A stretch of DNA of 64,000 nucleotides from DASRDS01 sp035652495 (GTDB lineage Bacteria > Gemmatimonadota > Gemmatimonadetes > Gemmatimonadales > Gemmatimonadaceae), in assembly GCA_035652495.1 (NCBI GenBank), contig DASRDS010000003.1, positions 1 through 64,000 on the forward strand. Reading direction: 5' to 3'. Positions within the stretch are counted from its first letter, which is position 1, and every line of letters starts with the position of its first letter. Below, one piece after another: positions 52,604 through 61,109 of this stretch. The notes beneath the pieces were generated by a model. That model was not told where the DNA came from. It did no database searches and was given only the letters and a program-made list of their open reading frames with translations. A program made the position numbers and the translations under genes.

Positions 52604-53077
52604 TCAAGCTCCGGGCGACGATGAGACGAGCCACACACGGCGGTCGATTTGTCCGTGTTCGTCCTGAGATCGCCATTCCTGCAATAAAACACGACTCGGC
52701 GCCGCCGGTCGATCGCTGATGGAGCCCGTAACGTCACGGAAGAATTGCCCTTGCCAGTTCGGCGTTGCATCCGAACGGTATAGCACTATCTCCGGTGGGG
52801 TCCAACTCAGCTGGCTCGTCAACTCTTCGAACGAGCGAAAGATTATGCCCGTTGGTTTTGACCGCGGTGCGAGAAAGATTTCGACAGCCACCGTAACAGG
52901 GGCACGCAGTCGGTCCCGCGCATTGACTGACTCGACGAACGCTTTCGTCGCGGACGCCACCCACTCATGCGGGCCACGAGGTGGGTCAGCGAGTTGATCC
53001 ACGTGCAGACTGACGCGTTTGTCCGACCGCTCGCCGAACGAGCGTACGAAGTCCATTGGGGACGCTCGCTCTACCAC
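52604..53077 (-). CDS. Hypothetical protein
   Basis: 157 residues from a GTG with an excellent GGAGGAGG ribosome-binding site. 'DKRVSLHVDQLADPPRGPHE' and 'RLRAPVTVAVEIFLAPRSKP' suggest an alternating beta/alpha fold; no signal peptide or membrane helix. No family recognised. Confidence 0.55.
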   Translation of the reverse strand: MVERASPMDFVRSFGERSDKRVSLHVDQLADPPRGPHEWVASATKAFVESVNARDRLRAPVTVAVEIFLAPRSKPTGIIFRSFEELTSQLSWTPPEIVLYRSDATPNWQGQFFRDVTGSISDRPAAPSRVLLQEWRSQDEHGQIDRRVWLVSSSPGA

Positions 53078-53143
53078 GGCGTTCCTCCTCCGCCAGTAGG
53101 TGGCAATCTCCAGTTTGTGCTTTTGTAATTCGGAGCAGCGATG

Positions 53144-53374
53144 CTAGAACGTCTCGCTGAACGGCACCGCGGCAACCTGGTGCTCATCCTCATAGACTAT
53201 GTATCCCGGTTTGTCGGTGCGCAATTCTTCCACCGCGACGTCCTTGTGTTCGAGCAGCGTGACCAGTTGACGCATTCGGCTAACGTGTTCAACAGCGCCC
53301 ATCTTGAGCCACGTGACCGCTCGCTCCGTGGCATTGGGCCGGCCGGACCATGTGAGGCGGGCCGGCCGCTTCAA
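53144..53374 (-). CDS. Conserved-looking small hypothetical protein
   Basis: 76 residues from a TTG. Reads 'RLTWSGRPNATERAVTWLKM', later 'MRQLVTLLEHKDVAVEELRT' and 'DKPGYIVYEDEHQVAAVPF'. Compact and soluble; reminiscent of small uncharacterised proteins often found beside toxin-antitoxin genes, but no function can be given. Confidence 0.6.
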   Translation of the reverse strand: MKRPARLTWSGRPNATERAVTWLKMGAVEHVSRMRQLVTLLEHKDVAVEELRTDKPGYIVYEDEHQVAAVPFSETF

Positions 53375-53489
53375 ATGCGCGTGATTCTCGAGCCGCGCGA
53401 GTCGGGTCGACTGCTAGTCATAGAAACCCGCTCTGATCGCGGCGTACCTGGCAACGCGGGCGGCTCGACGAACGATGGCATTTCCGCTG

Positions 53490-53840
53490 TCATCCACCAG
53501 ATTGCGCAAGCTCTCCGAGGTTCGATAGCCGGACCTCGCCGTCCGGAAACGTCGCCACGATCTCCAATCCCCCCCCCATCGCCTCGATGTACCGACGCAG
53601 AGTGCTCACCAGCATGTCGGCCCGGCGTTCGAGTTTGGAGATCTCATCTTGGCCACACTCCATCGTCTGTGCGAGCGTTGCCTGAGTAAGCGCGCGAGCG
53701 TGCCGCACCTCTTGTAGCGGGAGCTCGGCAAGCATCGCTTTGGTACGCTGCGCGGCCCTCTCACGATGCTCGGACGACATCTTCGCCCGTAGCTCACTGA
53801 ACTTCTTGCCGCTGACGCTATGGCCCTTTCCCGCCTTCAT
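53490..53840 (-). CDS. XRE-family antitoxin (HigA-like)
   Basis: 116 residues from 'MKAGKGHSVSGKKFSELRAK'. HTH at ~55-85: 'ALTQATLAQTMECGQDEISK', then 'LERRADMLVSTLRRYIEAMG' and 'GGLEIVATFPDGEVRL', the usual ending of antitoxins paired with HigB/RelE-like nucleases. The start overlaps the toxin frame end by 23 nt. Frame intact, unlike its partner. Confidence 0.82.
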   Translation of the reverse strand: MKAGKGHSVSGKKFSELRAKMSSEHRERAAQRTKAMLAELPLQEVRHARALTQATLAQTMECGQDEISKLERRADMLVSTLRRYIEAMGGGLEIVATFPDGEVRLSNLGELAQSGG

Positions 53841-54195
53841 GACTCTCTCCTTCTCGTAGTGCTTCAAGATGTTCGTCGTAAAGATCATCCGCGATCGCGA
53901 TCATTCGTTCGTAGAACTGCTCATCACCCGTCTTATCTCCTCCGATGAGGAGAAGGCAGACTCTGCGTGGGTCCCACGCATAGAAGACCCGAATGGGGCG
54001 TCAAGGGTGCTGCACGCGTAGCTCCCGCATTCGACCATGTCGCGAATTCCGTATGTCTGAGCTGTGTGGATACGCTAGGGTTGGTCCCTTGTCTTCGAGT
54101 AGGCCAACAGACGCCGCTACCGACTCTTGTTCAAACTCATCAAGTTCGAGCCACCACACTTCAAACGCATCGGTGTATTCAACTTCCCAAGGCAT
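53818..54195 (-). pseudogene. HigB/RelE-like toxin with an in-frame stop
   Basis: A 126-codon frame from 54195 reads through as a normal HigB-type toxin: 'MPWEVEYTDAFEVWWLELDE', 'RHGRMRELRVQHP', then a TGA at 54001-54003 where a Gly (GGA) is expected, then 'RPIRVFYAWDPRRVCLLLIG' and 'DKTGDEQFYERMIAIADDLY'. A single G-to-T change inactivates the ribonuclease while the antitoxin stays intact. It could be a sequencing error, but the second toxin of the array (56906) is also broken. Confidence 0.8.
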
Positions 54196-54394
54196 GCCAT
54201 GGATTTCCTACCATCCCGCCAGAATGAAGACGCGCGTAATGCTATCAATGTCATATGCAATGTAGTGCATATTACGAGCAAGTCAATGTCGACCCTTCAC
54301 TCGGAGTTGAGCGCCCGGTCGTACACCGGGAGATCAGACACGTTGAGGCGATACTTTGCCAGCTAAGTAGCCTGGGGTGCCGTTTGACGCCGCG

Positions 54395-54590
54395 ACAGGT
54401 GCTGTTGAAGGTCGCGGCTGACGAACTGCTCGGCGATCGGCGTCGCCCTTCTAACTCCCTGATAGAGTTAGGATTACGAACTGGGGCGGCTGGATTTGAA
54501 CCAGCGATCTCCCGGTTAACAGTCTCCCGGTACGACACGTATAAACCGACAATCTGCCGCCCTTTGGGGATGACTCCGAGCGTCGGAGCC
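54395..54590 (-). repeat. tRNA-Asn-half repeat, copy G, with left flanking block
   Basis: Core 54480-54590, subfamily II arm (AAACCGACAATCTGCCG) ending ACTCCGAGCGTCGGAGCC, closest to copy A. Left block with CTGTTGAAGGTCGCGGCTGACG and the CTAACTC/GAGTTAG inverted repeat as in C and D. The rest of 54196-54692 is empty. Confidence 0.85.
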
Positions 54591-54692
54591 GGACTTCGCC
54601 CATTCGCTTGTCGGAAATAGCCCGGGATTCCAGAGCCACAACCGGAATCGTGTCGGCCTCGCCTGCGGCATGCAGCCCGCGATTTCATTTCG

Positions 54693-56288
54693 TCATCGGC
54701 GACGAACGCTGTGAACTGTCGTTGGTGCGCGATGCCCACTGATGATTCGCGCGCCGTAGAGCGGCAAGGAAGGCGAGGGCGGGTCGAACGCGAGAGCGTA
54801 CGCGGCTGACGGGCTCGGTATCACGACTTGTGGTGTTTGAGTACCGCCAGTCGCGAGCTGCGCCGGCGACAATTCTACGAGGCGCGGCGTGGCGATGTCG
54901 GTGAGCCACAGGTTCCCGCTATTGTCGAAGGCCATGCCTTCCAACGAAGACGAGAAGCCGCCGCCTGGAAGGGTCACCGTTCTATTCGGCGTCGGACTGC
55001 CGGACGCGGTCAGTTGGCTCGGCGTGTACTCGACCACCATAAAGGCCGTCTCAACCCACATATCGCCACCGCCATCGAACGCGACACTAGTGACGTACTG
55101 AGCCAGCGAGGCCGGCTCAACCGTGATCGAGATCGGTGTCGGCTTTCCTGACGTGGCGAGTTGTGAGGCAGTGAAGCCAAGGACCACGTAGGAGTTGGCG
55201 ACCCAGAGTGTCCCATTGGCGTCGAACGCCAACCCGTTGGGAACCAAAATCGCATCGCTCGAGATGGTCACCGCCGGCGTTTTCGTGCCGCCCGTCGTCA
55301 GCTGAGCGGCCGTGAACTCCATGACGGTGTTCGACCTCATATCCGACAGCCACAAATTCCCCGACTTATCGAACGCCATGCTCTCCGGCTGGACAATGGC
55401 GCTATCGATGATGGTCGTGATTGGCGTCTGATCCCCACTGATCGCCAGCTGGGCCGCAGAGTACTCGTCGACCGAGCCCTCCTGCCCGACCCACGCGTTG
55501 CCCGACGCGTCAAACGCGATGGAGTACGAAATATTCGGACCCTGGAGCTTAGCCGGAGTCACCGCGCCCGATGCGCGCAGGCCGGATACGGGGAATCCTG
55601 CCAGGAAACCCCCGAAGTTGTATGTCTCCACGACCCACAGCGCGCCGGTCCCACCTGCCCCGTATGAGACGGACGCCGACGCGGTGCCGCCAGCGATCAC
55701 CGTCGCCGGGCTTCCACTGATGACCGGCGTTCCCAGGATGGTGTTCACGATCGTATCCGAGATCGTCACCGAGGTGTCCGCCGCCGTCACCGCGTAGCTC
55801 CCGACAACCAGTCCGGTCAGCGTTGTCGTGGCGTTCAGCGCGCGCATATAGCCTCCGGGCCCCGACACCATCACTCTGGGCGTGATCCCCACTGGCGCCG
55901 CCACGGTCACCGTGAGATTTCCTGTCTGCGGGACACACGTCACGGGAATGTTCACGGTGACCATCCCACCCGTCGTCACACCACCGTACGGCGTCGGATT
56001 CGGCGAGCTACAGTTCGCGGGCAACATCGACAGCCCGATCGTTCCGCCCCCGTCCGGCACGTTCGCGATACTGTATCCGCCACTCGCGTTGGTCGTATCG
56101 GCGGCAAGCGCCGCGGCGCCGGCCGGCGTCAGGATCACGGCCACGTGCGCGAGGCCACCGCCCAAGGAGCTTGTGACCGTACCGACGACTGTGCCGGTGA
56201 GGCCGGGACCCGTCGAGCTCTTGGAGGACGAGCTGCAACCCGCGGCGACCGCGGCAAGCGTGAGAACCGCGAGATGTACACGTTTCAT
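54693..56288 (-). CDS. Lipoprotein with NHL/propeller-like repeats
   Basis: 531 residues. Lipobox 'LAAVAAGCSSSSK'. A carboxypeptidase-regulatory-like beta-sandwich (~30-95) is followed by repeated units of about 50 residues of the type 'SIAFDASGNAWVGQEGSV', 'SMAFDKSGNLWLSDMRSN', 'GLAFDANGTLWVANSY' and 'GMAFDNSGNLWLTDIATP', each with 'SAAQLAISGDQTP'-like tails. These are NHL-like blades of an extracellular propeller. The tail ends in basic residues. Likely a surface binding protein; the ligand is unknown. Confidence 0.78.
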   Translation of the reverse strand: MKRVHLAVLTLAAVAAGCSSSSKSSTGPGLTGTVVGTVTSSLGGGLAHVAVILTPAGAAALAADTTNASGGYSIANVPDGGGTIGLSMLPANCSSPNPTPYGGVTTGGMVTVNIPVTCVPQTGNLTVTVAAPVGITPRVMVSGPGGYMRALNATTTLTGLVVGSYAVTAADTSVTISDTIVNTILGTPVISGSPATVIAGGTASASVSYGAGGTGALWVVETYNFGGFLAGFPVSGLRASGAVTPAKLQGPNISYSIAFDASGNAWVGQEGSVDEYSAAQLAISGDQTPITTIIDSAIVQPESMAFDKSGNLWLSDMRSNTVMEFTAAQLTTGGTKTPAVTISSDAILVPNGLAFDANGTLWVANSYVVLGFTASQLATSGKPTPISITVEPASLAQYVTSVAFDGGGDMWVETAFMVVEYTPSQLTASGSPTPNRTVTLPGGGFSSSLEGMAFDNSGNLWLTDIATPRLVELSPAQLATGGTQTPQVVIPSPSAAYALAFDPPSPSLPLYGARIISGHRAPTTVHSVRRR

Positions 56289-56583
56289 GAGGATCGATGT
56301 TAACGAAATCGTGCGATCTCGTTCGTGAGGTCAGGGACCAGATCGCCGGTGAGGACGGTCAACACGAACTTCCATCACCTTGCAATCTGACTGTCGTGTT
56401 TCTCGCAGCAGACGCGCGCAACCTTCTTAGCGATCACGAGCGTTGCCGTCAAGGTTGATAGCCCATCACCGGACCACTGGCGCGGATTGGATCCGAGGAG
56501 ACGTCCGAGATATCCGCACCGTCTCCATGGTCGCCCTCCTCTGTCCTCCAAACCGGAAGGTGCGACTCCAGCCGTGGGCACGA

Positions 56584-56895
56584 CTAAGCAGCGATCGCTC
56601 GTGCGATGTCACGTCGCGTCGCGCCGAGCGCCAGGAGCGCGCGCAGCAGCAAATCCAGTGACACACTGGGATCACCCGCTTCCATTTTGGCGACTCGCGA
56701 TTGACTCGACCCAAGTCGCTTAGCGACGACAGCCTGACTTAGACCCAGCTCCGCACGCCGGCGCCGAACGCTGTCACTCAGCCGAAGGCGGAGCTCGACG
56801 ATCGCTGCCTCTTCGTCGGTCAGTTTCAGGAAATCGGCGGCTGATCCTACACTCCATCCAGCCGTCTCGAGTCGCTTGCGTTTGGCCTTGTCCAT
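56584..56895 (-). CDS. XRE-family antitoxin
   Basis: 103 residues from 'MDKAKRKRLETAGWSVGSAA'. An N-terminal peptide that contacts the toxin is followed by 'DFLKLTDEEAAIVELRLRLS' and an HTH 'RAELGLSQAVVAKRLGSSQS' with 'RVAKMEAGDPSVSLDLLLRA'. This layout is the usual partner of DUF891/Gp49-like toxins. The toxin gene, 10 nt upstream, is frameshifted. Confidence 0.82.
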   Translation of the reverse strand: MDKAKRKRLETAGWSVGSAADFLKLTDEEAAIVELRLRLSDSVRRRRAELGLSQAVVAKRLGSSQSRVAKMEAGDPSVSLDLLLRALLALGATRRDIARAIAA

Positions 56896-56905
56896 ATCCG
56901 CTCCG

Positions 56906-57269
56906 TCAATCATGACTCGCCACGTCGTACGCTCTCAATCGCCGACGGCACTCGTCGACAATGCGTCGCGGCGTCTCCCGTGTCTTCTTTTCGAATACAT
57001 CCACGATCACGATCGCATCCGCATCAGCGCGATACACGATGCGCCACGCCACGCGCATCGTCGACGATGCGCAGCTCATGACAGCGCGCACGTATGCGCG
57101 GCATTGGGCGCGAATGTGGCAATGACAGCGATTCACCACGCTGCAACCGCCGCAGTAGTACGCCGACTTCGAGTCGCGCCAACATCGAGAACGGTGGAGA
57201 CTTGACCTCTCCACTGAGCCAGGCCAGCGGCTTATCGCCGCGGCCTCGTAAAGAATCTAGGGGCGCCAC
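56906..57269 (-). pseudogene. Frameshifted RelE/DUF891-like toxin
   Basis: Two readings make one toxin. From about 57269: 'KPLAWLSGEVKSPPFSMLAR', 'LLRRLQRGESLSLPHSRPMP' and 'RCHELRIVD'. Then, in the next frame from 57060: 'VAWRIVYRADADAIVIVDVF' and 'KKTRETPRRIVDECRRRL'. The join falls near the end of 'HELRIVD', where one extra base breaks the frame. Intact relatives are ribonucleases acting on translated mRNA. The second broken toxin beside an intact antitoxin in this array. Confidence 0.78.
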
Positions 57270-57429
57270 TGGTGTATGTCAATTTGGACATAAACGAAGA
57301 GGCGAATACGACGCCACCGGCGGCATCTCAGGGCGACGGGAGAACGGACGGGGATGTGCGGGAGGCGGGGGGACAGTCACCCCCACCGGCGGTCCTACTT
57401 ACGCAGCTCGCGTGACCCAACGAGCGAAA

Positions 57430-57540
57430 ACTGGGGCGGCTGGATTTGAACCAGCGATCTCCCGGTTAACAGTCTCCCGGCAAAGCACTTACAAACTAAC
57501 AATTTGCCGTACTTTTCTCGTGGAATCAGGCGTCGGTGCC
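57430..57540 (-). repeat. tRNA-Asn-half repeat, copy H
   Basis: Identical tRNA half; subfamily II arm nearly the same as copy C (TACAAACTAACAATTTGCCGTACTT), ending GGCGTCGGTGCC. No left flanking block. The gap 57270-57931 holds this copy and the decayed copy I. Confidence 0.85.
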
Positions 57541-57580
57541 AGAGTTTCCGGGTAACTGTGCCCTAAATCTCTGCCGTCCA

Positions 57581-57620
57581 ACTGGGACGGCTGCATTTTC
57601 TTGAACCAGCGATCTTCCTA
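57581..57620 (-). repeat. Decayed tRNA-Asn-half repeat, copy I
   Basis: ACTGGGACGGCTGCATTTTCTTGAACC then CAGCGATCTTCC: the same order as the other copies with several changes and a 4-base insertion in the T-loop; the anticodon loop is lost. Right edge of the array as far as the window shows. An intact tRNA-Asn gene does not follow. Confidence 0.6.
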
Positions 57621-57931
57621 GCCCGACTGCCGGTTGCGAAATGCGCCGAGGGGGCTGGCGCTCGATTCGCGCTCGCGACGGACGGCCCAAATGGCGCTCG
57701 CGTCCATTGCGCGCGTCGCTATGACCGCAGCGGTGAACGACACCGCTCGCCTCGGACGTGCGGTCGAACGTGTCAGGAGTAGAACCGATAATGTCACGAT
57801 TCTGCTCTGTCGCGTAGGTGGGTCATTGCGAATATTCCCGATGCCACGCAGCACAAACACTCTGCGACTTTCACGTGACCGCTATCGCTTCGTCGCACAG
57901 CGCTCGCAACACACACAAGCCGCGGCGCGAG

Positions 57932-58365
57932 TATAAGGATCCCGTCAACGAATCGCAGACGTACGTCCGCTTCGAGCCTCCGCCGCCACTCACGAAGCGC
58001 GCTAACACTACCATTGGAAGTCATTTTGCCAGACGCGGTGAAAAACATCACGGCGGCGAAGAAAATCGTCTTCCACGCGGTCGGAGATACAGGGCCACGG
58101 TACGGTCCGCAGGCCATCCGCGCCGTGTCCGATGCAATGGAAGCCCGAATCGACCTCAAATCCGCAGGCGGCGGCCAACCCTCGTTCTTTTATCATTTGG
58201 GTGACGTAGTGTATTTAAACGGCGTCAGCACCCTGTATCCGGACCAGTTCTACGATCCGTACAAATTCTATCCGCGCGACATTTTTGCCATCGCGGCAAA
58301 AACGATGGCGATACGCACCGAGAGAAGAAGACCGATCCGGTGGAGACCGAGCCGTCATTGTAAGG
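57932..58365 (+). pseudogene. Metallophosphoesterase gene broken by frameshifts
   Basis: Three frames in series read as one protein: 'NESQTYVRFEPPPPLTKRAN', then (from 58014) 'KKIVFHAVGDTGPRYGPQAI' and 'PSFFYHLGDVVYLNG', then (from about 58290) 'GKNDGDTHREKKTDP' and a TAA. 'VGDTG', 'HLGDVVY' and a GNHD-like 'GKNDGD' are the metallophosphoesterase metal motifs. The C-terminal half is missing. Confidence 0.65.
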
Positions 58366-58419
58366 ATTACACGGCAGCGGTTGCGGGCAAGAAGAGCAGG
58401 CGGGGGAAGTCGCGTCGGA

Positions 58420-59157
58420 TCACGGAATGAAATAGAACGGATTCGGCACCTTGAAGCGGCGCTCGGCGTAACCACCTCGCAGATCGCTATACTGATCGCC
58501 GACGTTTGCGATGATTCGGTAGCCGCTCATCGTGATCTGCTTGCGTTGTGCCGTCTTGAACTGCTGTACGGTCAACGTGTCGTCAACCGGTCGCAGCAAC
58601 AAGTCGACCCAATCCGAATAGCCCACATTGTGCAAGTTGGTCGTCGTCCCCTCGCGCAGATTTTCGCGGCGGCCACTGATGAAAAAGACCGCGACGTGGT
58701 GTGCCTGGGCGACGGTGAACAACCGCAGCGTGGGGTTGATGGCCCCCGCGGCCGCTTGGCGTTCCCAGGCGGAATCCGGACACGGCCCATCGGGCAAATG
58801 GTCGCACAAACCGCCCCGCGGAATGAAGCCGAAATCGTTGGCCTTGATCTCTTGCCAGTTCGACAGCGACGTCTCATCGATGTCGAGCACGAGCGCGAGT
58901 TTGGTCCCCGTTACCGAGCGACGAACGACGTAGGCGATCGCCGAGTCGAGGACACGATTGACCTCGCGATCGTACGCACCCGAACACTGATAGTAGGTCA
59001 GTTGATCCTTGAGCCCATCGATATTCCGAGGCTCGCCGGACTCCGCCGGGGGAACGGTCGTCGGCTGAACACACGGGGCACTCACTCCTGGCGCACGCGC
59101 ACCCATCGTCAGCGCCACTACGAGCACCGGCATGGGCATGAGCATAGGCCGTCGCAT
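58420..59157 (-). CDS. HAD-type acid phosphatase (class B/e(P4)-like), exported
   Basis: 245 residues with a signal peptide ('MLMPMPVLVVALTMGARAPG' region). Catalytic DxDxT motif 'LALVLDIDETSLSNWQE' at about residue 90, Ser/Thr motif 'AVFFISGRRE' and the acidic motif 'ANVGDQYSDLRGG'. This is the PF03767 layout of periplasmic nucleotide and organic-phosphate phosphatases that supply phosphate. Ends 8 bp from the dehydrogenase gene, on the same strand. Confidence 0.85.
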   Translation of the reverse strand: MRRPMLMPMPVLVVALTMGARAPGVSAPCVQPTTVPPAESGEPRNIDGLKDQLTYYQCSGAYDREVNRVLDSAIAYVVRRSVTGTKLALVLDIDETSLSNWQEIKANDFGFIPRGGLCDHLPDGPCPDSAWERQAAAGAINPTLRLFTVAQAHHVAVFFISGRRENLREGTTTNLHNVGYSDWVDLLLRPVDDTLTVQQFKTAQRKQITMSGYRIIANVGDQYSDLRGGYAERRFKVPNPFYFIP

Positions 59158-59165
59158 ATGGCGTG

Positions 59166-61109
59166 TCAGATCAGGTGACGGCTCAGGATCGTATTCGCGG
59201 TTCGCAGCGCGAGCGCGGCGATCGTTAGCGTCGGGTTAGCGGTCCCCGACGTGGGAAAGACCCCACTGCCGATCAAAAAGAGGTTGTCGTGCTCCCACGA
59301 ACGTTGGTCGCTGTTAACCACCGAGTGGTGCTGGTCAGACCCCATTCGGTACGTACCCATTATATGACCGGCGCCCATATAGGCGATGCGCACCCCCTCC
59401 ACCTCGATCACCGCGGGATTGTCGTCGCCAGGCGGCTGGGTAAACTGTTCGGCGCCGAGTTTCGCGAAAATGGCGTCGGCCGCCTTCTTGGCCGCGAGGA
59501 GGCCCATTTGGGTGTACGGGGATAGGTCGTAGGAAATCGCGGGTCTGGGTAGACCGAGATGGTCGCACTCGCGCTTGGACAAGGTGACGCAATTCCGGCC
59601 CTCTGGTTCTTGCTCGACGAGAAACCCGAGCCGGAACTGTCGAGTAATGCGATCATTCAGCCGATCGACCAATGCGGCGCCGAACAATGCCTCGTTCTTG
59701 CGGTTCGTGAGACTTTTATTGAGGCCATTGATGAAATCGACCGTCGTCACGTTCGGATCACCACCGATCGCGAAGTTCCATCCTTCGTTGCCAAGCTCGA
59801 CGCGATACGCCCCCCGATCCTTGCGGAATGGCCCATCTCGCAAGTCTTCGATGCCAGCCGTCGACAATGGACCCCGATAGGGATAGACGGGCTTCGGGAG
59901 TAGGCCCCACGGCACGTAGAAGGGGTGGTCCATGAGGTTCTTCCCGAGCATCGTACTTCCGTTAGCGACGCCATCACGCGTGCGACCGCCATTGGTTGAC
60001 ATCATGAGCAGTCGTGGCGTTTCAATCGCGTTGGCGGCAACGATCACGATCGTCCCCGAGACGCTGGCCGCGGGTGTATGGCGACCGGTGAGGTCGTCGT
60101 ACTGCAGATACTCGACGTGACTGACTCGCCCCGCGCCGTCGACCGTGAGACTACTCGCGACCGTCCGATAGCAGATCTCGACGTTTCCATTGCTTTGCGC
60201 GGCGCTGAGGGTCACGGTCGGATCGTACTTCGCTCCGATCGGGCAGATGGGAATGCAATTCGTGTTACCCGCGCACACGCGGCGACTTTGGTACGGGAGC
60301 GAATTTCGGGCAGCGGGCGTGCAACGGATGCTGTCGTTCTTCAGGTGTACACCGTCCAAGATCATCCCGTCGATCCCTTCGGCCACCGTGGTGTCACTGA
60401 ATGATCGTGGTATCTCGGGCATCGGATATTCGTAGCCCGATTCGAATGTCACGCCGAGGTAGTCTTGGTGCGCTCGATTCGCGGAGACGCCGAGCTCCGC
60501 CTCGGCCTCGCGATACCAACGCTCCAGGTCAGTGTACGTGATGGGCCAGTCACCAAATCGCTGGTAGGTCGATGCCATTCGAAAATCGGATGGCAACAGC
60601 CGGAGACACGTGCCCAGCCAGTGGAGCGCGGTGCCGCCTGCGATGCGTTCGTAGGTGCTACCAAATGGCTTCGGGCCCAGTTGGATCAGATAGCTTTTCT
60701 TTGGATTCTGCCACGTTGCGGCGGTCAACGTCAGGCTCGTTGGGCGGCCGACGTTCAGCGTACCGGGATCGGCGAACACGTCCGGCGTATAGGCGCTCTC
60801 CGGTACCTTGATCCACGAATTGTAGAATCGACTCATGTAGGTGTTGATATTCGGCGCCATGGTGTCGCCGGCCTCGAGTACGAGGACGCGTTTGCCCGCC
60901 GCACCCAGGCATTTCGCCATCAGAGCTCCGGCTATACCCGATCCGACAATGATGGCATCGTAGTGCGATGCGCGTGGTTGTGGAGGCACCACAAAGTCTC
61001 CGAACTGCGTTAGGCGTGGATGAATGCGTCGCGCGTGGGTGGTTCCTGACTCCAATAGCCGAACTGGAGATTGCTGTATCCCATCGGGTGCGCCTGTGCC
61101 ACGCGCCAT
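59166..61109 (-). CDS. GMC-type FAD dehydrogenase, large subunit
   Basis: 647 residues from an ATG that overlaps the previous gene by 100 nt; the protein proper may begin near 'VVPPQPRASHYDAIIVGSGI' (about 60992). FAD fold 'VGSGIAGALMAKCLGAAGKR', 'ERIAGGTALHWLGTCLRLLP', and a C-terminal GMC domain 'GHIMGTYRMGSDQHHSVVNS' followed by 'NLFLIGSGVFPTSGTANPTL'. It oxidises a sugar, alcohol or polyol and passes electrons to the cytochrome encoded two genes upstream. Exported by riding with the Tat-targeted small subunit. Confidence 0.85.
   Translation of the reverse strand: MARGTGAPDGIQQSPVRLLESGTTHARRIHPRLTQFGDFVVPPQPRASHYDAIIVGSGIAGALMAKCLGAAGKRVLVLEAGDTMAPNINTYMSRFYNSWIKVPESAYTPDVFADPGTLNVGRPTSLTLTAATWQNPKKSYLIQLGPKPFGSTYERIAGGTALHWLGTCLRLLPSDFRMASTYQRFGDWPITYTDLERWYREAEAELGVSANRAHQDYLGVTFESGYEYPMPEIPRSFSDTTVAEGIDGMILDGVHLKNDSIRCTPAARNSLPYQSRRVCAGNTNCIPICPIGAKYDPTVTLSAAQSNGNVEICYRTVASSLTVDGAGRVSHVEYLQYDDLTGRHTPAASVSGTIVIVAANAIETPRLLMMSTNGGRTRDGVANGSTMLGKNLMDHPFYVPWGLLPKPVYPYRGPLSTAGIEDLRDGPFRKDRGAYRVELGNEGWNFAIGGDPNVTTVDFINGLNKSLTNRKNEALFGAALVDRLNDRITRQFRLGFLVEQEPEGRNCVTLSKRECDHLGLPRPAISYDLSPYTQMGLLAAKKAADAIFAKLGAEQFTQPPGDDNPAVIEVEGVRIAYMGAGHIMGTYRMGSDQHHSVVNSDQRSWEHDNLFLIGSGVFPTSGTANPTLTIAALALRTANTILSRHLI

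Noticed and set aside
52604..53077. RusA-like Holliday-junction resolvase
   Set aside because: The 'VTVAVEIFLAPRSKP' segment superficially resembles RusA, but the conserved Asp pattern is absent.
39951..57620. CRISPR array
   Set aside because: The repeats are 110 bp and 1.5-3.6 kb apart with genes between them; no short regular spacers and no cas genes.
39951..57620. Ordinary integron cassette array with attC sites
   Set aside because: Block cargo looks integron-like, but the repeats are built on a tRNA half, genes face both ways, blocks are long, and no integron integrase is seen. Kept only as an alternative.
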